A stretch of DNA of 64,000 nucleotides. Origin: Bacillota bacterium (GTDB lineage Bacteria; Bacillota; Clostridia; Christensenellales; Christensenellaceae). A program made the position numbers and the translations under genes. Below, piece by piece: positions 9,213 to 18,274 of the stretch (positions are counted from its first letter, which is position 1; each line of letters begins with the position of its first letter). The stretch lies in NCBI GenBank assembly GCA_023408315.1, contig JAEYKI010000019.1, positions 276,683-340,682 on the forward strand, given 5' to 3'. Below the pieces are notes generated by a model. The model was not told the DNA's origin. It ran no database searches and saw only the letters and a list, made by a program, of their open reading frames with translations.

Positions 9213-10257
9213 TGCGCCGGTAGTATTCCGTCAGGTATGCACGGTGGGCGGAGGGCACGGAATACACGCCGCCCAGTTCCTCTGGAGTGGCCCAGATAAA
9301 CGCGCTGGCGGGAGGCTCCGCGGCTAGATTTGCCCAATAGCCCTGCATATGCCATTCCACATGGGTAAAAATATGCTTTGCCTTGGGAAGCGCCTCCAGC
9401 CCGCCAAACTGTAGGCCCCAATTTGCCAGCGTGTGGGCCGCCGGCGATTGTAATAAAGCGCCGTCTGCGGCGGGCAGGCCCCATAAACCGGCCAGCAGCC
9501 CTTTTTGCGGAAATTTAAGCAGGGCCAGCCGCCTCTTCCATACCAGAACAAAAACGGTTTTTTCTTCCGTTTTCCGTTTTGGTTTTGGGGATTTTACAGG
9601 CAGCTCTGCCGCAATGCCCAGCCGGTATCCATCGCAAAGGGCCTGCACGGGGCAACCGCCGCATTTTGGCTGGCCGGGCAGGCAGACTCCCGCGCCCAGT
9701 TCCATGAGCGACTGGTTGAACGCGCCCACGTCCGAATCCGGCAGAATGGCGGCGATATTCTGTTCAACAGCACGTTTAGTCTCCGGGTCGCCAATATTTG
9801 CGCGGCTGGCGGTGATCCTGGAAATCACCCGCAATACGTTGCCGTCCACCGCGGGCAGGGGAACGCCATAGGCTATGGAGGCCACCGCTCCAGCCGTATA
9901 CGGACCGATTCCCGGCAGGAGGACAAGCTCTGCGTATGTGCGGGGGATCACACCGCCGTGCTGGCGCAAAACGGTTTGCGCGGCCTTTTGCAGGTTGCGC
10001 GCGCGGCTGTAATACCCAAGCCCTTCCCAAAGTTTCATAAGCTTGGATTCGTCCGCATCCGCCAGCGCCTCAATGTCCGGCAGTTCGCGTACAAAGCGTT
10101 CAAAGTAGGGGAGCGCCGCCTGTACCCTGGTTTGCTGGAGCATAAGCTCAGAAACCAGCACGCGGTAGGGCGTGGGGTCGTCCCTCCAGGGCAGCGCGCG
10201 CGCGTTGGCTGCGTACCAGTTAAGCAGCGGCGCTACGATATCTTTCAGTGATTTCAT
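9193..10257 (-). CDS. mutY: A/G-specific adenine DNA glycosylase MutY
   Basis: Removes adenine mispaired with 8-oxoguanine, starting base-excision repair. The 354-residue protein has the full set of marks: catalytic Glu37 in SELMLQQTRV, a helix-hairpin-helix LPGIGPYTAGA (about 114-124) with catalytic Asp138 in AVDGNVLRV, and the four iron-sulfur cysteines C192-x6-C199-x2-C202-x5-C208. The C-terminal Nudix-like domain that reads 8-oxoG is also present. It is the last gene of the long minus-strand run and overlaps the DUF3788 gene by four bases (ATGA-type coupling). Confidence 0.96.
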   Translation of the reverse strand: MKSLKDIVAPLLNWYAANARALPWRDDPTPYRVLVSELMLQQTRVQAALPYFERFVRELPDIEALADADESKLMKLWEGLGYYSRARNLQKAAQTVLRQHGGVIPRTYAELVLLPGIGPYTAGAVASIAYGVPLPAVDGNVLRVISRITASRANIGDPETKRAVEQNIAAILPDSDVGAFNQSLMELGAGVCLPGQPKCGGCPVQALCDGYRLGIAAELPVKSPKPKRKTEEKTVFVLVWKRRLALLKFPQKGLLAGLWGLPAADGALLQSPAAHTLANWGLQFGGLEALPKAKHIFTHVEWHMQGYWANLAAEPPASAFIWATPEELGGVYSVPSAHRAYLTEYYRRISNNTR

Positions 10258-10706
10258 TCGTCATCCTTTGGTGTTTGATTGAGCGGTTTTTTTTTGATGC
10301 ATATCAGGCGCACCACGTCTGCAAGCTCCTGTTCACTCAAAACCCGATAGTGAACCCAACCGCCTTCGCCGCAGGGGTAGCGGTTATTCCAGAGTTCCCT
10401 GGTTTTGGGCAATAATCCGCCGTAGGCTTTCTGCAAGGCGGGCAGTTCCTTTTTACCAATCTGCAGGGTTACGGTAAAAGCACCCCGCTCAAAAAAAAGA
10501 TAGCACAGGTGCGCCGATTTGTGGACGTATTTGTACCCCCAGCCGTAATAATTCCCAAACGGAAAACGCAGTTCGCGGTTTAAGCTGTAGCCGCCGTGTA
10601 AAAAATTTTCCAGCGTATCAAGCAGCCGCATGCCCTCTGTGCCAACGGTGTTTTGTATTTCTTCCGCTGCGGGCATATGGCTTTTATCCAGCATTCGTTC
10701 GTACAT
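10254..10706 (-). CDS. DUF3788 family protein
   Basis: A 150-residue soluble protein of unknown function. The core (RFPFGNYYGWGYKYVHKSAHLCYL followed by GAFTVTLQIGKKE and ELWNNRYPCGEGGWVHYRV) matches my memory of DUF3788. That family often sits near small-molecule or nucleic-acid repair genes. It is translationally coupled to mutY. No catalytic motif can be named. Confidence 0.75.
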   Translation of the reverse strand: MYERMLDKSHMPAAEEIQNTVGTEGMRLLDTLENFLHGGYSLNRELRFPFGNYYGWGYKYVHKSAHLCYLFFERGAFTVTLQIGKKELPALQKAYGGLLPKTRELWNNRYPCGEGGWVHYRVLSEQELADVVRLICIKKKPLNQTPKDDE

Positions 10707-10746
10707 GTTTATTCCTTTGGGGGGCGATATGCGCCCGATTAAATAT

Positions 10747-11166
10747 CTAATTTAGGGACGCAACTGCTTTTTTTGCGAATTCCTTTGCGTCCTGCGCGTC
10801 CTGGTCGTTGGGCAGCTTGCCTGTTTTATCGCCGCCGCCTTTTTTGTTGCATTCCTCAGGATAGATTGCGATGCCTTTTCCGCGGAGCAGTTTCTCCGCA
10901 AATTTGCTTATGCCTTTTCCCATTGCGGAGGTGGAGAACAAAGCAACGTTTTTGGCGGAGCCTGCTTCCAGGGATTTCAGGAATTTTTTGCAGTTTGCCT
11001 CCAGGTTAAAGGCCCGCCAGGACCCGCCCACAAACAGAAGGTCAACGTCCCGGACCGCCGGATTCTCAGTCATTTCCTCCGCGGGAATGCCAAGTTCCTC
11101 CGCAATGGCCAAAGCGAGTTTTTTTGTATTGCCCGTATCCGAATGATAAACGATTTGAATCTTCAT
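10747..11166 (-). CDS. Flavodoxin-family protein
   Basis: A 139-residue FMN-binding electron carrier or flavodoxin-like oxidoreductase. The N-terminal phosphate loop is YHSDTGNTKKLA, followed by the Rossmann-like strand VDLLFVGGSWRAFN. It is slightly short and has a Lys/Gly-rich region near the end (CNKKGGGDKTGKLPN). It sits beside a PNPOx-like flavoprotein gene on the same strand, so the two may work in the same redox or detoxification process. Confidence 0.85.
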   Translation of the reverse strand: MKIQIVYHSDTGNTKKLALAIAEELGIPAEEMTENPAVRDVDLLFVGGSWRAFNLEANCKKFLKSLEAGSAKNVALFSTSAMGKGISKFAEKLLRGKGIAIYPEECNKKGGGDKTGKLPNDQDAQDAKEFAKKAVASLN

Positions 11167-11237
11167 TTGCTTAGATCTCCTTATTTTTTATTCCCAAAAG
11201 CGGCGCTCTTGGGTTAGCGCCCTGGTTGCAGGGCAAA

Positions 11238-11699
11238 TTATTTTTTATTGCGCTTGCCCGTGATTTTTTGAACCTGAATTTTTACAACCGTGGTTGCAGG
11301 CATGTATTTTGCCAGGGACGATTTGATCTCCGCATCCTTGGTGCCGTATTTCTGGCACAAAGCAACCAGTTTGTCCGTTTTTTCCTGTTCGTCCTCCACT
11401 ATCACCGCATTGCCAAATACCATTGCGCTTTCGTAACAGGTGGTTGTTTTTTGGGGAATCACATCTTCAAACCCCACCACCACAAAAGACGCCTTGCCGT
11501 TTGCGAGGATGGCATCCATTTTGCGCCCGGCGGCGGCGCAGTGAAAAACAATTGTGTTTTCATGTTTGTCATAATAATAGTTAAGGGGTACGCCGTAAGG
11601 TTCACCTTCCGGTGATATGGTGCACAGTATTCCATGAGAGCCTTTTTCCAGAATCATTTTTGCTTCTTCTTCTGCAATAAACCGTTTTTGCGTAGACAT
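11238..11699 (-). CDS. Pyridoxamine 5'-phosphate oxidase-like flavoprotein (NimA-type)
   Basis: A 153-residue split-barrel FMN protein. The N-terminus (MILEKGSHGILCTISPEGEPYGVPLNYYYD) and the segment TIVFHCAAAGRKMDAI are typical of the pyridoxamine 5'-phosphate oxidase/NimA group, which reduces nitroaromatics or binds flavin or haem. It is probably not a true PdxH because it is too short. It lies 28 bases after the acetyltransferase gene in the same run. Substrate unknown. Confidence 0.85.
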   Translation of the reverse strand: MSTQKRFIAEEEAKMILEKGSHGILCTISPEGEPYGVPLNYYYDKHENTIVFHCAAAGRKMDAILANGKASFVVVGFEDVIPQKTTTCYESAMVFGNAVIVEDEQEKTDKLVALCQKYGTKDAEIKSSLAKYMPATTVVKIQVQKITGKRNKK

Positions 11700-11727
11700 G
11701 GCATTCTCCTTTTGATCCTATAAATTT

Positions 11728-12186
11728 TTACAAATACATCCGCAGGGACGCATAGCTGGTTTCTTCAAACCCCAGTTTTTTATACAGGGGCTTGCCGTCC
11801 GGCGTGGCAAACAGGTCCAGCATGGAAACGTTCTCTTTTTTTGCCTCCTCAATTAACGCGCGCAGTATAAGGGTGGAATACCCCCTTCTGCGAAACTCCG
11901 GGTATGTGAGCACGTTGAGTATGGTTCCTGTTTTTCCCGTGCAAAGGTGCGGGGCGGCGGGCCTTTCTGTAATCAGCAGAAAAGCGGCGGACGCCACCCG
12001 CCCATCCGTTTCCCCAATAAATGCGATAAAATCTCCGGCGGGGATATGCTTTAAGTAAAATTTTTTGAGTTGTGCAGAAAGCGCTGTTGCCTGCGCCTGC
12101 GTCAGTTCCCCTTCGCACCCGAAATAATCCAAACGGAGGGCAATAAGCCTGTTCAGGTCAAAAAGCGTGGCTTTGCGGATATCCAT
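11728..12186 (-). CDS. GNAT-family N-acetyltransferase
   Basis: A 152-residue acetyl-CoA-dependent acyltransferase. The acetyl-CoA pyrophosphate-binding motif is visible around residues 105-120 (YPEFRRRGYSTLILRALIEEA) and the C-terminus ends with the usual LYKKLGFEETSYASLRM. A strong ribosome site (GGAGGAGG) precedes the start. The substrate is unknown; the family acetylates small molecules, antibiotics or protein N-termini. Confidence 0.88.
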   Translation of the reverse strand: MDIRKATLFDLNRLIALRLDYFGCEGELTQAQATALSAQLKKFYLKHIPAGDFIAFIGETDGRVASAAFLLITERPAAPHLCTGKTGTILNVLTYPEFRRRGYSTLILRALIEEAKKENVSMLDLFATPDGKPLYKKLGFEETSYASLRMYL

Positions 12187-12237
12187 TTAAACACCTCCTC
12201 CAAAAGAGAGCGGGATGTTTGCGGGCACGGCCTGCGC

Positions 12238-13098
12238 TCAGTTATCCCTGCGAAGTAAAAATTCCGCGGCATCCACCGTCTGTTTCATAAGCATGGCGAT
12301 GGTCACAGGACCGACTCCGCCGGGAACAGGCGTATAGGCGGAGGATTTGGCAGCGGCATTTTCCAGGTCTATATCGCCCACGTTACCCGGATTATAACCC
12401 GCGTCCACCAGAACCGCGCCGGGCCGGATCCAGTCCGCCTGTATGAATTTTGGCCGTCCCACGGCAGCCACCACAATCTCCGCGCGGCGGACGATCTCAG
12501 GCAGGCTTCTGGTTTTGGAATGGCATACGGTTACTGTTGCGTTTTGGTTCAAAAGGAGCATGGCAACCGGCTTGCCAAGGATGGGGCTTCTGCCCACCAC
12601 CACCGCCTCGCGCCCTTCCAGCGAAATGCTGTACCGGCTCAACAGCTCCATTATGGCCAGGGGCGTGGCGGATTTAAAGGCGGGGAGGCCCATTGCCATG
12701 CGCCCAAACCCGGCGGTATTCACGCCATCCACATCTTTTGCCAGAGATATGGCGTTGAAGCACGCCTGTTCGTCTATATGCCCCGGTACCGGATGCTGCA
12801 GCAGTATGCCGCAAACCTGCGGATCACGGTTCAGTTTTTCTATTGTTGCCATTAAATTTTTTGTGGAAATTTCAGCAGGCAGCTCAATTTTAAGGGATTC
12901 CATGCCTATGCGTTTGCACGCATTCCCTTTCATGCGCACATAGGTAACGGAAGCGGGGTTGTCTCCCGCCAGAATGGTGGCAAGAACAGGCGTTTTGCCC
13001 GTTTCAGCAAAAATTTTCTGCACCCGCGCAGAAAGCTCTGATTCAACGGCGGCCGCTACGGCCCTGCCGTCCAGAATTAATGGGTTATGCATGTGCAC
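12238..13098 (-). CDS. folD: Methylenetetrahydrofolate dehydrogenase / cyclohydrolase FolD
   Basis: Bifunctional C1-folate enzyme interconverting 5,10-methylene-, methenyl- and 10-formyl-THF. The 286-residue length is standard. The catalytic Lys lies in YVRMKGNACKRIGM, the folate loop GILLQHPVPGH and the NADP-binding GRSPILGKPVAMLLL are clear, and the C-terminal signature is PGGVGPVTIAML. It starts four bases after the stop of the upstream methyltransferase, so it is co-transcribed with the methyltransferase/glycosyltransferase/exporter genes. Whether that pairing is functional or accidental is unclear. Confidence 0.96.
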   Translation of the reverse strand: MHMHNPLILDGRAVAAAVESELSARVQKIFAETGKTPVLATILAGDNPASVTYVRMKGNACKRIGMESLKIELPAEISTKNLMATIEKLNRDPQVCGILLQHPVPGHIDEQACFNAISLAKDVDGVNTAGFGRMAMGLPAFKSATPLAIMELLSRYSISLEGREAVVVGRSPILGKPVAMLLLNQNATVTVCHSKTRSLPEIVRRAEIVVAAVGRPKFIQADWIRPGAVLVDAGYNPGNVGDIDLENAAAKSSAYTPVPGGVGPVTIAMLMKQTVDAAEFLLRRDN

Positions 13099-13102
13099 CT
13101 CC

Positions 13103-13909
13103 TTATTTTATGGCTCTGCCTTTAAAGAACGTGTAGCAAAAAACGCCGTCCGGCTCGGCAGTGCGGTACAGGTCTCGGATTCCTTTTTCCCACGTTTGCG
13201 GGTCTATCATGTTTTTTGCAATGGCTTGCTGCCGCACGCCTTCAATCATTGCCGTGAACGTCTTTTTGGTAAAGCCCTCCGAGAGAGCCTGGTTCCGGCC
13301 CTCCGCATATACCATTTTGGGCCGGACGGTAATGCGCCTGAAGCCCGCCTGCCGCAGAAGGGGGTACACCTCCCGGCCAATCAGCGAATTGCCGCCCAGT
13401 GCCGCCTGAAGGCCAACCTGGCAGCGGATTGCTTTTTCTGCTTCCTCGCTCCTGGGATAAAAATATGCGGAGCCGTGGTCCCCCTCAATGAGCGTGATGG
13501 AGCCGCCTTTTTTAAGGACGCGCTTGAGTGCGGTAAGGGCGCGCACCGGCTCCCGCAAGTGCTCCAGCACAAAGCAGACAAACACATGGTCGAACGATTC
13601 GTCCGCAAAGGGCAGATCAAAAATATCGCCTTTTATAAATTTAACGTTTTTAAGGCCCAGCGCATCCGTCCGATTGACCGCCTGGCACAGGGAATCCCGG
13701 GAGACGTCCATGCATGTAAAATGCGCCTGTGCGCTCATACTTGCCAGCGTTACGGTCTGCGATCCGGTTCCGCAGCCCGCCTCCAGCACCATTGCCCCCG
13801 CAGGATACCTTGTTCCGCTGTGCAGCAGGCGCGCCAGCGTATCCGCCTGGTCCGCCAGCCGGTCCGCTTCGCGCTGCGAATATCCGTGTACATAGTCGCT
13901 CATCCGCAT
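13103..13909 (-). CDS. Class I SAM-dependent methyltransferase
   Basis: A 268-residue methyltransferase. Motif I is MVLEAGCGTGSQTVTLA (about 40-56), the acidic ribose-binding end of strand 2 is TCMDVSRDS, and motif IV/post-motif reads FDHVFVCFVLEHL. It resembles UbiE/small-molecule O- or C-methyltransferases rather than nucleic-acid enzymes. It overlaps the preceding glycosyltransferase gene by ten bases, so the two enzymes are probably made together and may modify the same compound (inference). Confidence 0.88.
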   Translation of the reverse strand: MRMSDYVHGYSQREADRLADQADTLARLLHSGTRYPAGAMVLEAGCGTGSQTVTLASMSAQAHFTCMDVSRDSLCQAVNRTDALGLKNVKFIKGDIFDLPFADESFDHVFVCFVLEHLREPVRALTALKRVLKKGGSITLIEGDHGSAYFYPRSEEAEKAIRCQVGLQAALGGNSLIGREVYPLLRQAGFRRITVRPKMVYAEGRNQALSEGFTKKTFTAMIEGVRQQAIAKNMIDPQTWEKGIRDLYRTAEPDGVFCYTFFKGRAIK

Positions 13910-15087
13910 TTACTCCTTTGTTTTTTGCTTTCGGCCAGGTTCATTATAGCGTGGACCGCGCTTTTAACGCCCCCCAGGCTCAGGAGGTCTTCTCCGGCTT
14001 TTTTGGCGTTTTGCGCGTAAAAGCCGTTTTGCTCAAACTCATGCATACAGGCGGAGAGGGCGTCTGCCGTAAAATCTTCCGCTTCCATGCGTATACCCGC
14101 GCCAAGGCTTACAATTGATTCGGCGTTATATTTGCGTTCAAACACGCGCCCCGGGCAGACGATCTGGGGAACGCCGTACAGAAGGCCGGTCATAATGCTG
14201 TTTTGGCCGCCGTGGTTAATATATGCGGCCGCGTCCGGCATTAAAGTGGAAAAATCAAAACGCTTGCCTACGGTAATATTTCCCTGCGTAAACGGCTTTA
14301 GCTGAGCGGACGCAATATGTACGGAATACCGGGAATCCCGGAATGCCTGCGTAAGCGCTTTTACAAGAAGATCAGGCGCAAGCGTGCCTGTCCCCACATA
14401 CGCAATAATATTTTTGCGTTTGTTTTCTCCGGATTGCAGGGCGGGGGGGAGAAAAGGGCCGGTAAATACAATGTTTTCTCCCTCGATCGGTTCAAGAGCG
14501 TGTGAACTGGGTACAATTTTAAGGTCCGCCCAGTTCAGCACTTCCAATACGGATTGGAGCTGAGGCAAACCGTATTGACGGATGTACTCGCGCACGCGCG
14601 GGCTGAATTTTGGGTCGCATGCGTATTCCGCCCGTACGGGATAGCTGAAACCGGCGGCAACCGGAACGTTTTCCAGTTTTGCCGCAACAATGGCGGAAAG
14701 CCTGAATTCGGCATACACCACATCCGGCTTGAGCGTTTGGATTGCCTGCCTTAAAGCAGCCACATCATCAGCAAAATACCTCTTGTTCAAAGCACCTGAA
14801 AAAAAGAGGACCTGTTCAAAGCTGTGCACCGCCGCGCGCTGCGGCGCGCCCATTGCAGTGGCGAATTTGGACATGCCCCTGCCCAGAAACATGGGCAGCC
14901 CGAAGGGCGAGGGAATGGGGCATTCAAAATTCCGGGCGCCGGGGACCTCGCGGTAGTTGCCGTCCAGAGCGGCGCAGAATGCGGGGGTATGGCCCAAATC
15001 CAGCAGGCATTGGCAAAGCTGCGCGGCTCTTGTTGCCGGGCCGCTGGTTTCCATTATGACAGCCATAGGAGCAATCAGAACTTTCAT
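13900..15087 (-). CDS. GT1-like glycosyltransferase (UDP-sugar, MGT/UGT type)
   Basis: A 395-residue GT-B enzyme. The N-terminal half starts MKVLIAPMAVIMETSGPATRAAQL, in the manner of macrolide/flavonoid glycosyltransferases. The C-terminal half has the donor-binding stretch AAAYINHGGQNSIMTGL and YGVPQIVCPGRVFERKYN. Enzymes of this group glycosylate hydrophobic small molecules, including antibiotics, or lipids. Next to an MFS exporter and a methyltransferase it could belong to a small-molecule modification or resistance cassette. The acceptor is unknown. Confidence 0.85.
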   Translation of the reverse strand: MKVLIAPMAVIMETSGPATRAAQLCQCLLDLGHTPAFCAALDGNYREVPGARNFECPIPSPFGLPMFLGRGMSKFATAMGAPQRAAVHSFEQVLFFSGALNKRYFADDVAALRQAIQTLKPDVVYAEFRLSAIVAAKLENVPVAAGFSYPVRAEYACDPKFSPRVREYIRQYGLPQLQSVLEVLNWADLKIVPSSHALEPIEGENIVFTGPFLPPALQSGENKRKNIIAYVGTGTLAPDLLVKALTQAFRDSRYSVHIASAQLKPFTQGNITVGKRFDFSTLMPDAAAYINHGGQNSIMTGLLYGVPQIVCPGRVFERKYNAESIVSLGAGIRMEAEDFTADALSACMHEFEQNGFYAQNAKKAGEDLLSLGGVKSAVHAIMNLAESKKQRSKCG

Positions 15088-15103
15088 ATCGGTCTCCTTT
15101 GCG

Positions 15104-16345
15104 CTATGCGGATAAATTTTTTTGTTTATATTTTTTTAAAAATGCCGTCAGGGCAAGCAGGATCAGAATAACGGCGCCGCAGGCGAAAAATCCCGTGGCA
15201 GGGCCCAGTTTATCTGTAAACAGCCCGGCGTACAGATTGCCCGGGGGCGTTGAACCGCCGAGTGCCAGCGTATATACGCTCATCACCCGGCCGCGGAAGT
15301 CGTCGTTTGTATTGAGCTGCAGGGTTGAGTTTGCGCTGGAAGAAAAAGAAACAAAGAAAAAACCGGAGGCAGCCATAAAGAGCGCGGTGAGCAGGTAAGA
15401 GGTGGTGAACGATATCAGTATCAGCATAACGCCCGTCATAACGGGAAAATACGCCAGCACCAGCCTGCCGGGGCCTTTTATGCTGCGCGTTGCGATGAAC
15501 ATGGCGCCCAGAAAAGAACCCACCCCCATAAAAGACATCAGAAATCCAAATCCCGCTTCCTGCTGGTGCAGCACCACGGTGGAAAAAACAGGCGCCAGCA
15601 CGGTATAGTTCATGGCAAACGCAGATACAATCAGCACAATAATAATGGTTTTAAAAAGAACAGGGGTGTTTTTGATATGCCTAAGGCCTTCCATAATGCT
15701 CGCGAATACTTTTTCGCCTTGCTTTTTGACCATTTGAACCGTGTCCGTTTTGATAAACAACAAACTGACGATGACCGCCGCAAAACTGAATGAATTGATG
15801 TAAAAGCAATAAGCGATGCCAAAAGCCCCCATGATAACGCCTGCCAGGGCCGGACCCAATATCCTTGCAATGTTAAATACGGAGGAGTTGAGAGCCACCG
15901 CGTTTAAAAGGTGTTTCTTGCCCACAAGCTGAATCACGAAGGACTGGCGGGTGGGCATGTCGAACGTGTTCACAACACCCAGCGCGGTTGCGGCAAACAA
16001 TATGTGCCAGTACTGAACTTTGCCGGACCACACCAGCAGGGCGAGCATAAGCGTGATAACCAGCGACGCGGATTGCGTTACCAGCAATATGCGTTTATTT
16101 GGATACCTGTCTATCAGAATGCCCGCGAACAGGGACAAAAGCATCATGGGCAAAAACTGCATGATGCCCACCAGGGAAAGCAGCAGCGGCGAATTGGTGA
16201 GCGAATAGGCCAGCCAGGGCTGAGCAATGTTTTGCATCCACGTACCTATCAAAGATACGCACATGCCCAGCCAGTATACCCTGAAATTTTTATGCCGCAG
16301 TGCCATAAACGGGTTGTTTAGCCTGCTTGTATGATCGCCTTTCAT
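15104..16345 (-). CDS. MFS transporter, drug/siderophore exporter type
   Basis: A 413-residue, twelve-helix major facilitator of the DHA3/enterobactin-exporter type. The N-terminus (FMALRHKNFRVYWLGMCVSLIGTWMQNIAQPWLAY) and the cytoplasmic motif AGILIDRYPNKRILLVTQS are characteristic. It is the first gene of the minus-strand run MFS, glycosyltransferase, methyltransferase, folD and onward, 16 bases before the glycosyltransferase. It probably exports an amphipathic compound; which one is unknown. Confidence 0.9.
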   Translation of the reverse strand: MKGDHTSRLNNPFMALRHKNFRVYWLGMCVSLIGTWMQNIAQPWLAYSLTNSPLLLSLVGIMQFLPMMLLSLFAGILIDRYPNKRILLVTQSASLVITLMLALLVWSGKVQYWHILFAATALGVVNTFDMPTRQSFVIQLVGKKHLLNAVALNSSVFNIARILGPALAGVIMGAFGIAYCFYINSFSFAAVIVSLLFIKTDTVQMVKKQGEKVFASIMEGLRHIKNTPVLFKTIIIVLIVSAFAMNYTVLAPVFSTVVLHQQEAGFGFLMSFMGVGSFLGAMFIATRSIKGPGRLVLAYFPVMTGVMLILISFTTSYLLTALFMAASGFFFVSFSSSANSTLQLNTNDDFRGRVMSVYTLALGGSTPPGNLYAGLFTDKLGPATGFFACGAVILILLALTAFLKKYKQKNLSA

Positions 16346-16433
16346 GAATGCCCTGTTCTTTCCGCTTTAAAAACCATATTTAAAACCAATTGTATTTTAT
16401 CACGAAAACGGGGCCAATACAATTAAGGACGGG

Positions 16434-17039
16434 TTACTTGCTCACGCTTTTTTGGGGCACAATGGTTATTTTGGGAGCGCTTTGGTATTCTTTTTCCGGG
16501 GGGCGTATAGGCTTTATGGCACGCAGGGAAACAGTCATTTCCAAAACGGTGTTCCTTTGGCGCATGATTTCATAAAAAATTTCCTCAGCCGTTTTGCCGC
16601 TGTATTTATCTTCCACCAGCAGTTCAATATTCTCGGCCTGCCAGTCTCCGCGGTATCCGTAATCCGCACGCCAGTAACAGGGCTGGGCAAAGTATTCAAA
16701 CGAATTCAAAAAATATGGGCGCATATGCGTGGGGTCCTCGAATGCGGCGTCGGAAGAACCGTAAGGAACCAGGAACACGGCCCTGGCGTCTGGCTTTGCG
16801 ATGCGGTGCAGTTCCTGCATAAATGGAAGAGTGTTTTTTAAATGTTCTATTGTATGAATACACATTATTTCGTCTATGCTGTTTTCCTGAAACGGAAGCG
16901 GAACCGTTCCGCAGGTATCCAGGTTCGCCACCACGTCCACACCGGGAAGCGGCGCGATATCCAGATTAATCCAGCCCTGCAGTATTGTTCTGCCGCACCC
17001 AAGATGCAGGCGGATTTTTTCCAAATTAGAATGATCCAT
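16434..17039 (-). CDS. SAM-dependent methyltransferase-like protein
   Basis: A 201-residue protein. The open frame extends far upstream, but the start at 17039 (MDHSNLEKIRLHLGCG) is favoured by an AAGAAGG ribosome site and by homology beginning there. Motif I is LHLGCGRTILQGWINLDI and a later motif is IDEIMCIHTIEHL. This type is commonly found beside surface-glycan glycosyltransferases and may methylate a sugar. It stands alone and its C-terminal third is not recognised. Confidence 0.8.
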   Translation of the reverse strand: MDHSNLEKIRLHLGCGRTILQGWINLDIAPLPGVDVVANLDTCGTVPLPFQENSIDEIMCIHTIEHLKNTLPFMQELHRIAKPDARAVFLVPYGSSDAAFEDPTHMRPYFLNSFEYFAQPCYWRADYGYRGDWQAENIELLVEDKYSGKTAEEIFYEIMRQRNTVLEMTVSLRAIKPIRPPEKEYQSAPKITIVPQKSVSK

Positions 17040-17171
17040 GGCGAGCCTTCTTTTTTTTGCGTTTGATTCAGTATATGGAAATACAGGCGAATATGTGTAA
17101 CAGGAATACATGTATGGTATAAATGCAAAAACGGGGAATGCTATGAATAGAAAATGAGAGGAGAAAATAGC

Positions 17172-17495
17172 ATGACATATTTGGACCAAATCCGGATGCA
17201 GAACCTGGCGAATTCCGGAATGATGAATAAAATAAACCCAATGCCCGCACCGGATGCGGAGAGCATTGTGGCCGTTACAAAACGCGGGGGAGAGATTACG
17301 GGATACCAGCTTTCCGGCGGACGCGTTGTATCCAAGCAGGAAGGCATTCAAATGGCCAAAGAAGGCCGGATAGCAGGCGTGGGCGTGGCGGAGAACAGGG
17401 GAGAAGAGTATCTGCGTACATTGCCGGACAACCTGGATGAAAACAACCTGGGCAATCTGCCGGTAATAGAAGAACGAAACCAGACGCTCTCCTGA
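17172..17495 (+). CDS. DUF3892 domain protein
   Basis: A 107-residue protein. The ATG at 17172 is preferred over the one at 17154, because GAGAGGAGA lies in between at proper spacing. The core AVTKRGGEITGYQLSGG ... VVSKQEGIQMAKEGRI-AGVGVAENRG matches the DUF3892 pattern, a small beta-rich domain often found in spore-forming Bacillota. Function is unknown. It forms a single-gene unit ended by a nested-hairpin terminator. Confidence 0.75.
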   Translation: MTYLDQIRMQNLANSGMMNKINPMPAPDAESIVAVTKRGGEITGYQLSGGRVVSKQEGIQMAKEGRIAGVGVAENRGEEYLRTLPDNLDENNLGNLPVIEERNQTLS

Positions 17496-17547
17496 ATATT
17501 TTCTAAAAACTGGTTTAAAAATTTTAAAAAGGAAATAATAAAATTAG

Positions 17548-17610
17548 ACTCCCGATGCGTCCGGATGAACAATGGCGTTTATCCGGATAATATGAACCGG
17601 GAGTTTTTTA
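17548..17610 (+). terminator. Nested-stem intrinsic terminator
   Basis: ACTCCCG (17548-17554) pairs with CGGGAGT (17598-17604), and inside it TCCGGAT (17560-17566) pairs with ATCCGGA (17581-17587). Six T follow. It closes the DUF3892 gene. Confidence 0.75.
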
Positions 17611-17624
17611 TGCGTTTTGGGCGG

Positions 17625-18245
17625 TCAGCTTACCTGGCCAATATCCTCGGTGGGGTGCAGAGGATTTGTTTTTAAAATTTCCTCCACTTCCTCATAACCG
17701 GTTGGAAAAGCAAAGTTGTACCGCGCGGGCAGCGCAAATACGTATGTTGAATTGCGCCCCAGTTCGGTGGGGTTCACAGGAGCCCCGCCAATGTGCAGCT
17801 TATCCGCCTGTATGTCCGACCACTGTGCCAGCGTGAATATCATGATGGGAATATCCTGCCGTGGATTTTTTTCCGTCCACTGGGGATGACGGATGCTGAG
17901 CTCGGGCCCGTTCTTGGTCAGGTTATTTCCCTTGCCGTCCTGAATGGAACCTTCCCATTTGGATGTGACGATGGTATAGCCTTTCCAGCTTTGGGGCAGT
18001 GAAAAACTGAAGCCGTATTCCGCGTTGTTGTATGTAAGGACAGTTTGAGTTGCGGAAGCGGACGGGCTGGCGCTGCCGGACGGAACAAGCGAAAGAGTGG
18101 CGGAAGGACTCGCCTGGACCGACGCGCTGGGAGAGGGGGACGGTGTGGCGACAGGCTGCGTGGCCTGCGGGCCGCCGAATGTTTCGCAGCCAAGCAGGCT
18201 GAAGAACACTAACAAAATAAGCGCGGCGCATATGGTTTTTTTCAT
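17625..18245 (-). CDS. Uncharacterised lipoprotein
   Basis: A 206-residue exported protein with a signal peptide and lipobox LLGC (Cys19). A long Ser/Pro/Ala linker (about 25-68) anchors it at a distance from the membrane. The C-terminal domain starts TVLTYNNAEYGFSFSLPQSW, a beta-sandwich pattern seen in small surface lipoproteins (PsbP/Mog1-like), which is a tentative fold call. It is downstream of a TetR regulator on the same strand, with a palindrome in the gap that could be the operator. Confidence 0.8.
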   Translation of the reverse strand: MKKTICAALILLVFFSLLGCETFGGPQATQPVATPSPSPSASVQASPSATLSLVPSGSASPSASATQTVLTYNNAEYGFSFSLPQSWKGYTIVTSKWEGSIQDGKGNNLTKNGPELSIRHPQWTEKNPRQDIPIMIFTLAQWSDIQADKLHIGGAPVNPTELGRNSTYVFALPARYNFAFPTGYEEVEEILKTNPLHPTEDIGQVS

Positions 18246-18274
18246 AACACTACCTCCTTGAGTGGAGCCAACCT

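Noticed and set aside
12959..14020. 353-codon plus-strand frame
   Set aside because: Antisense to folD, the methyltransferase and part of the glycosyltransferase.
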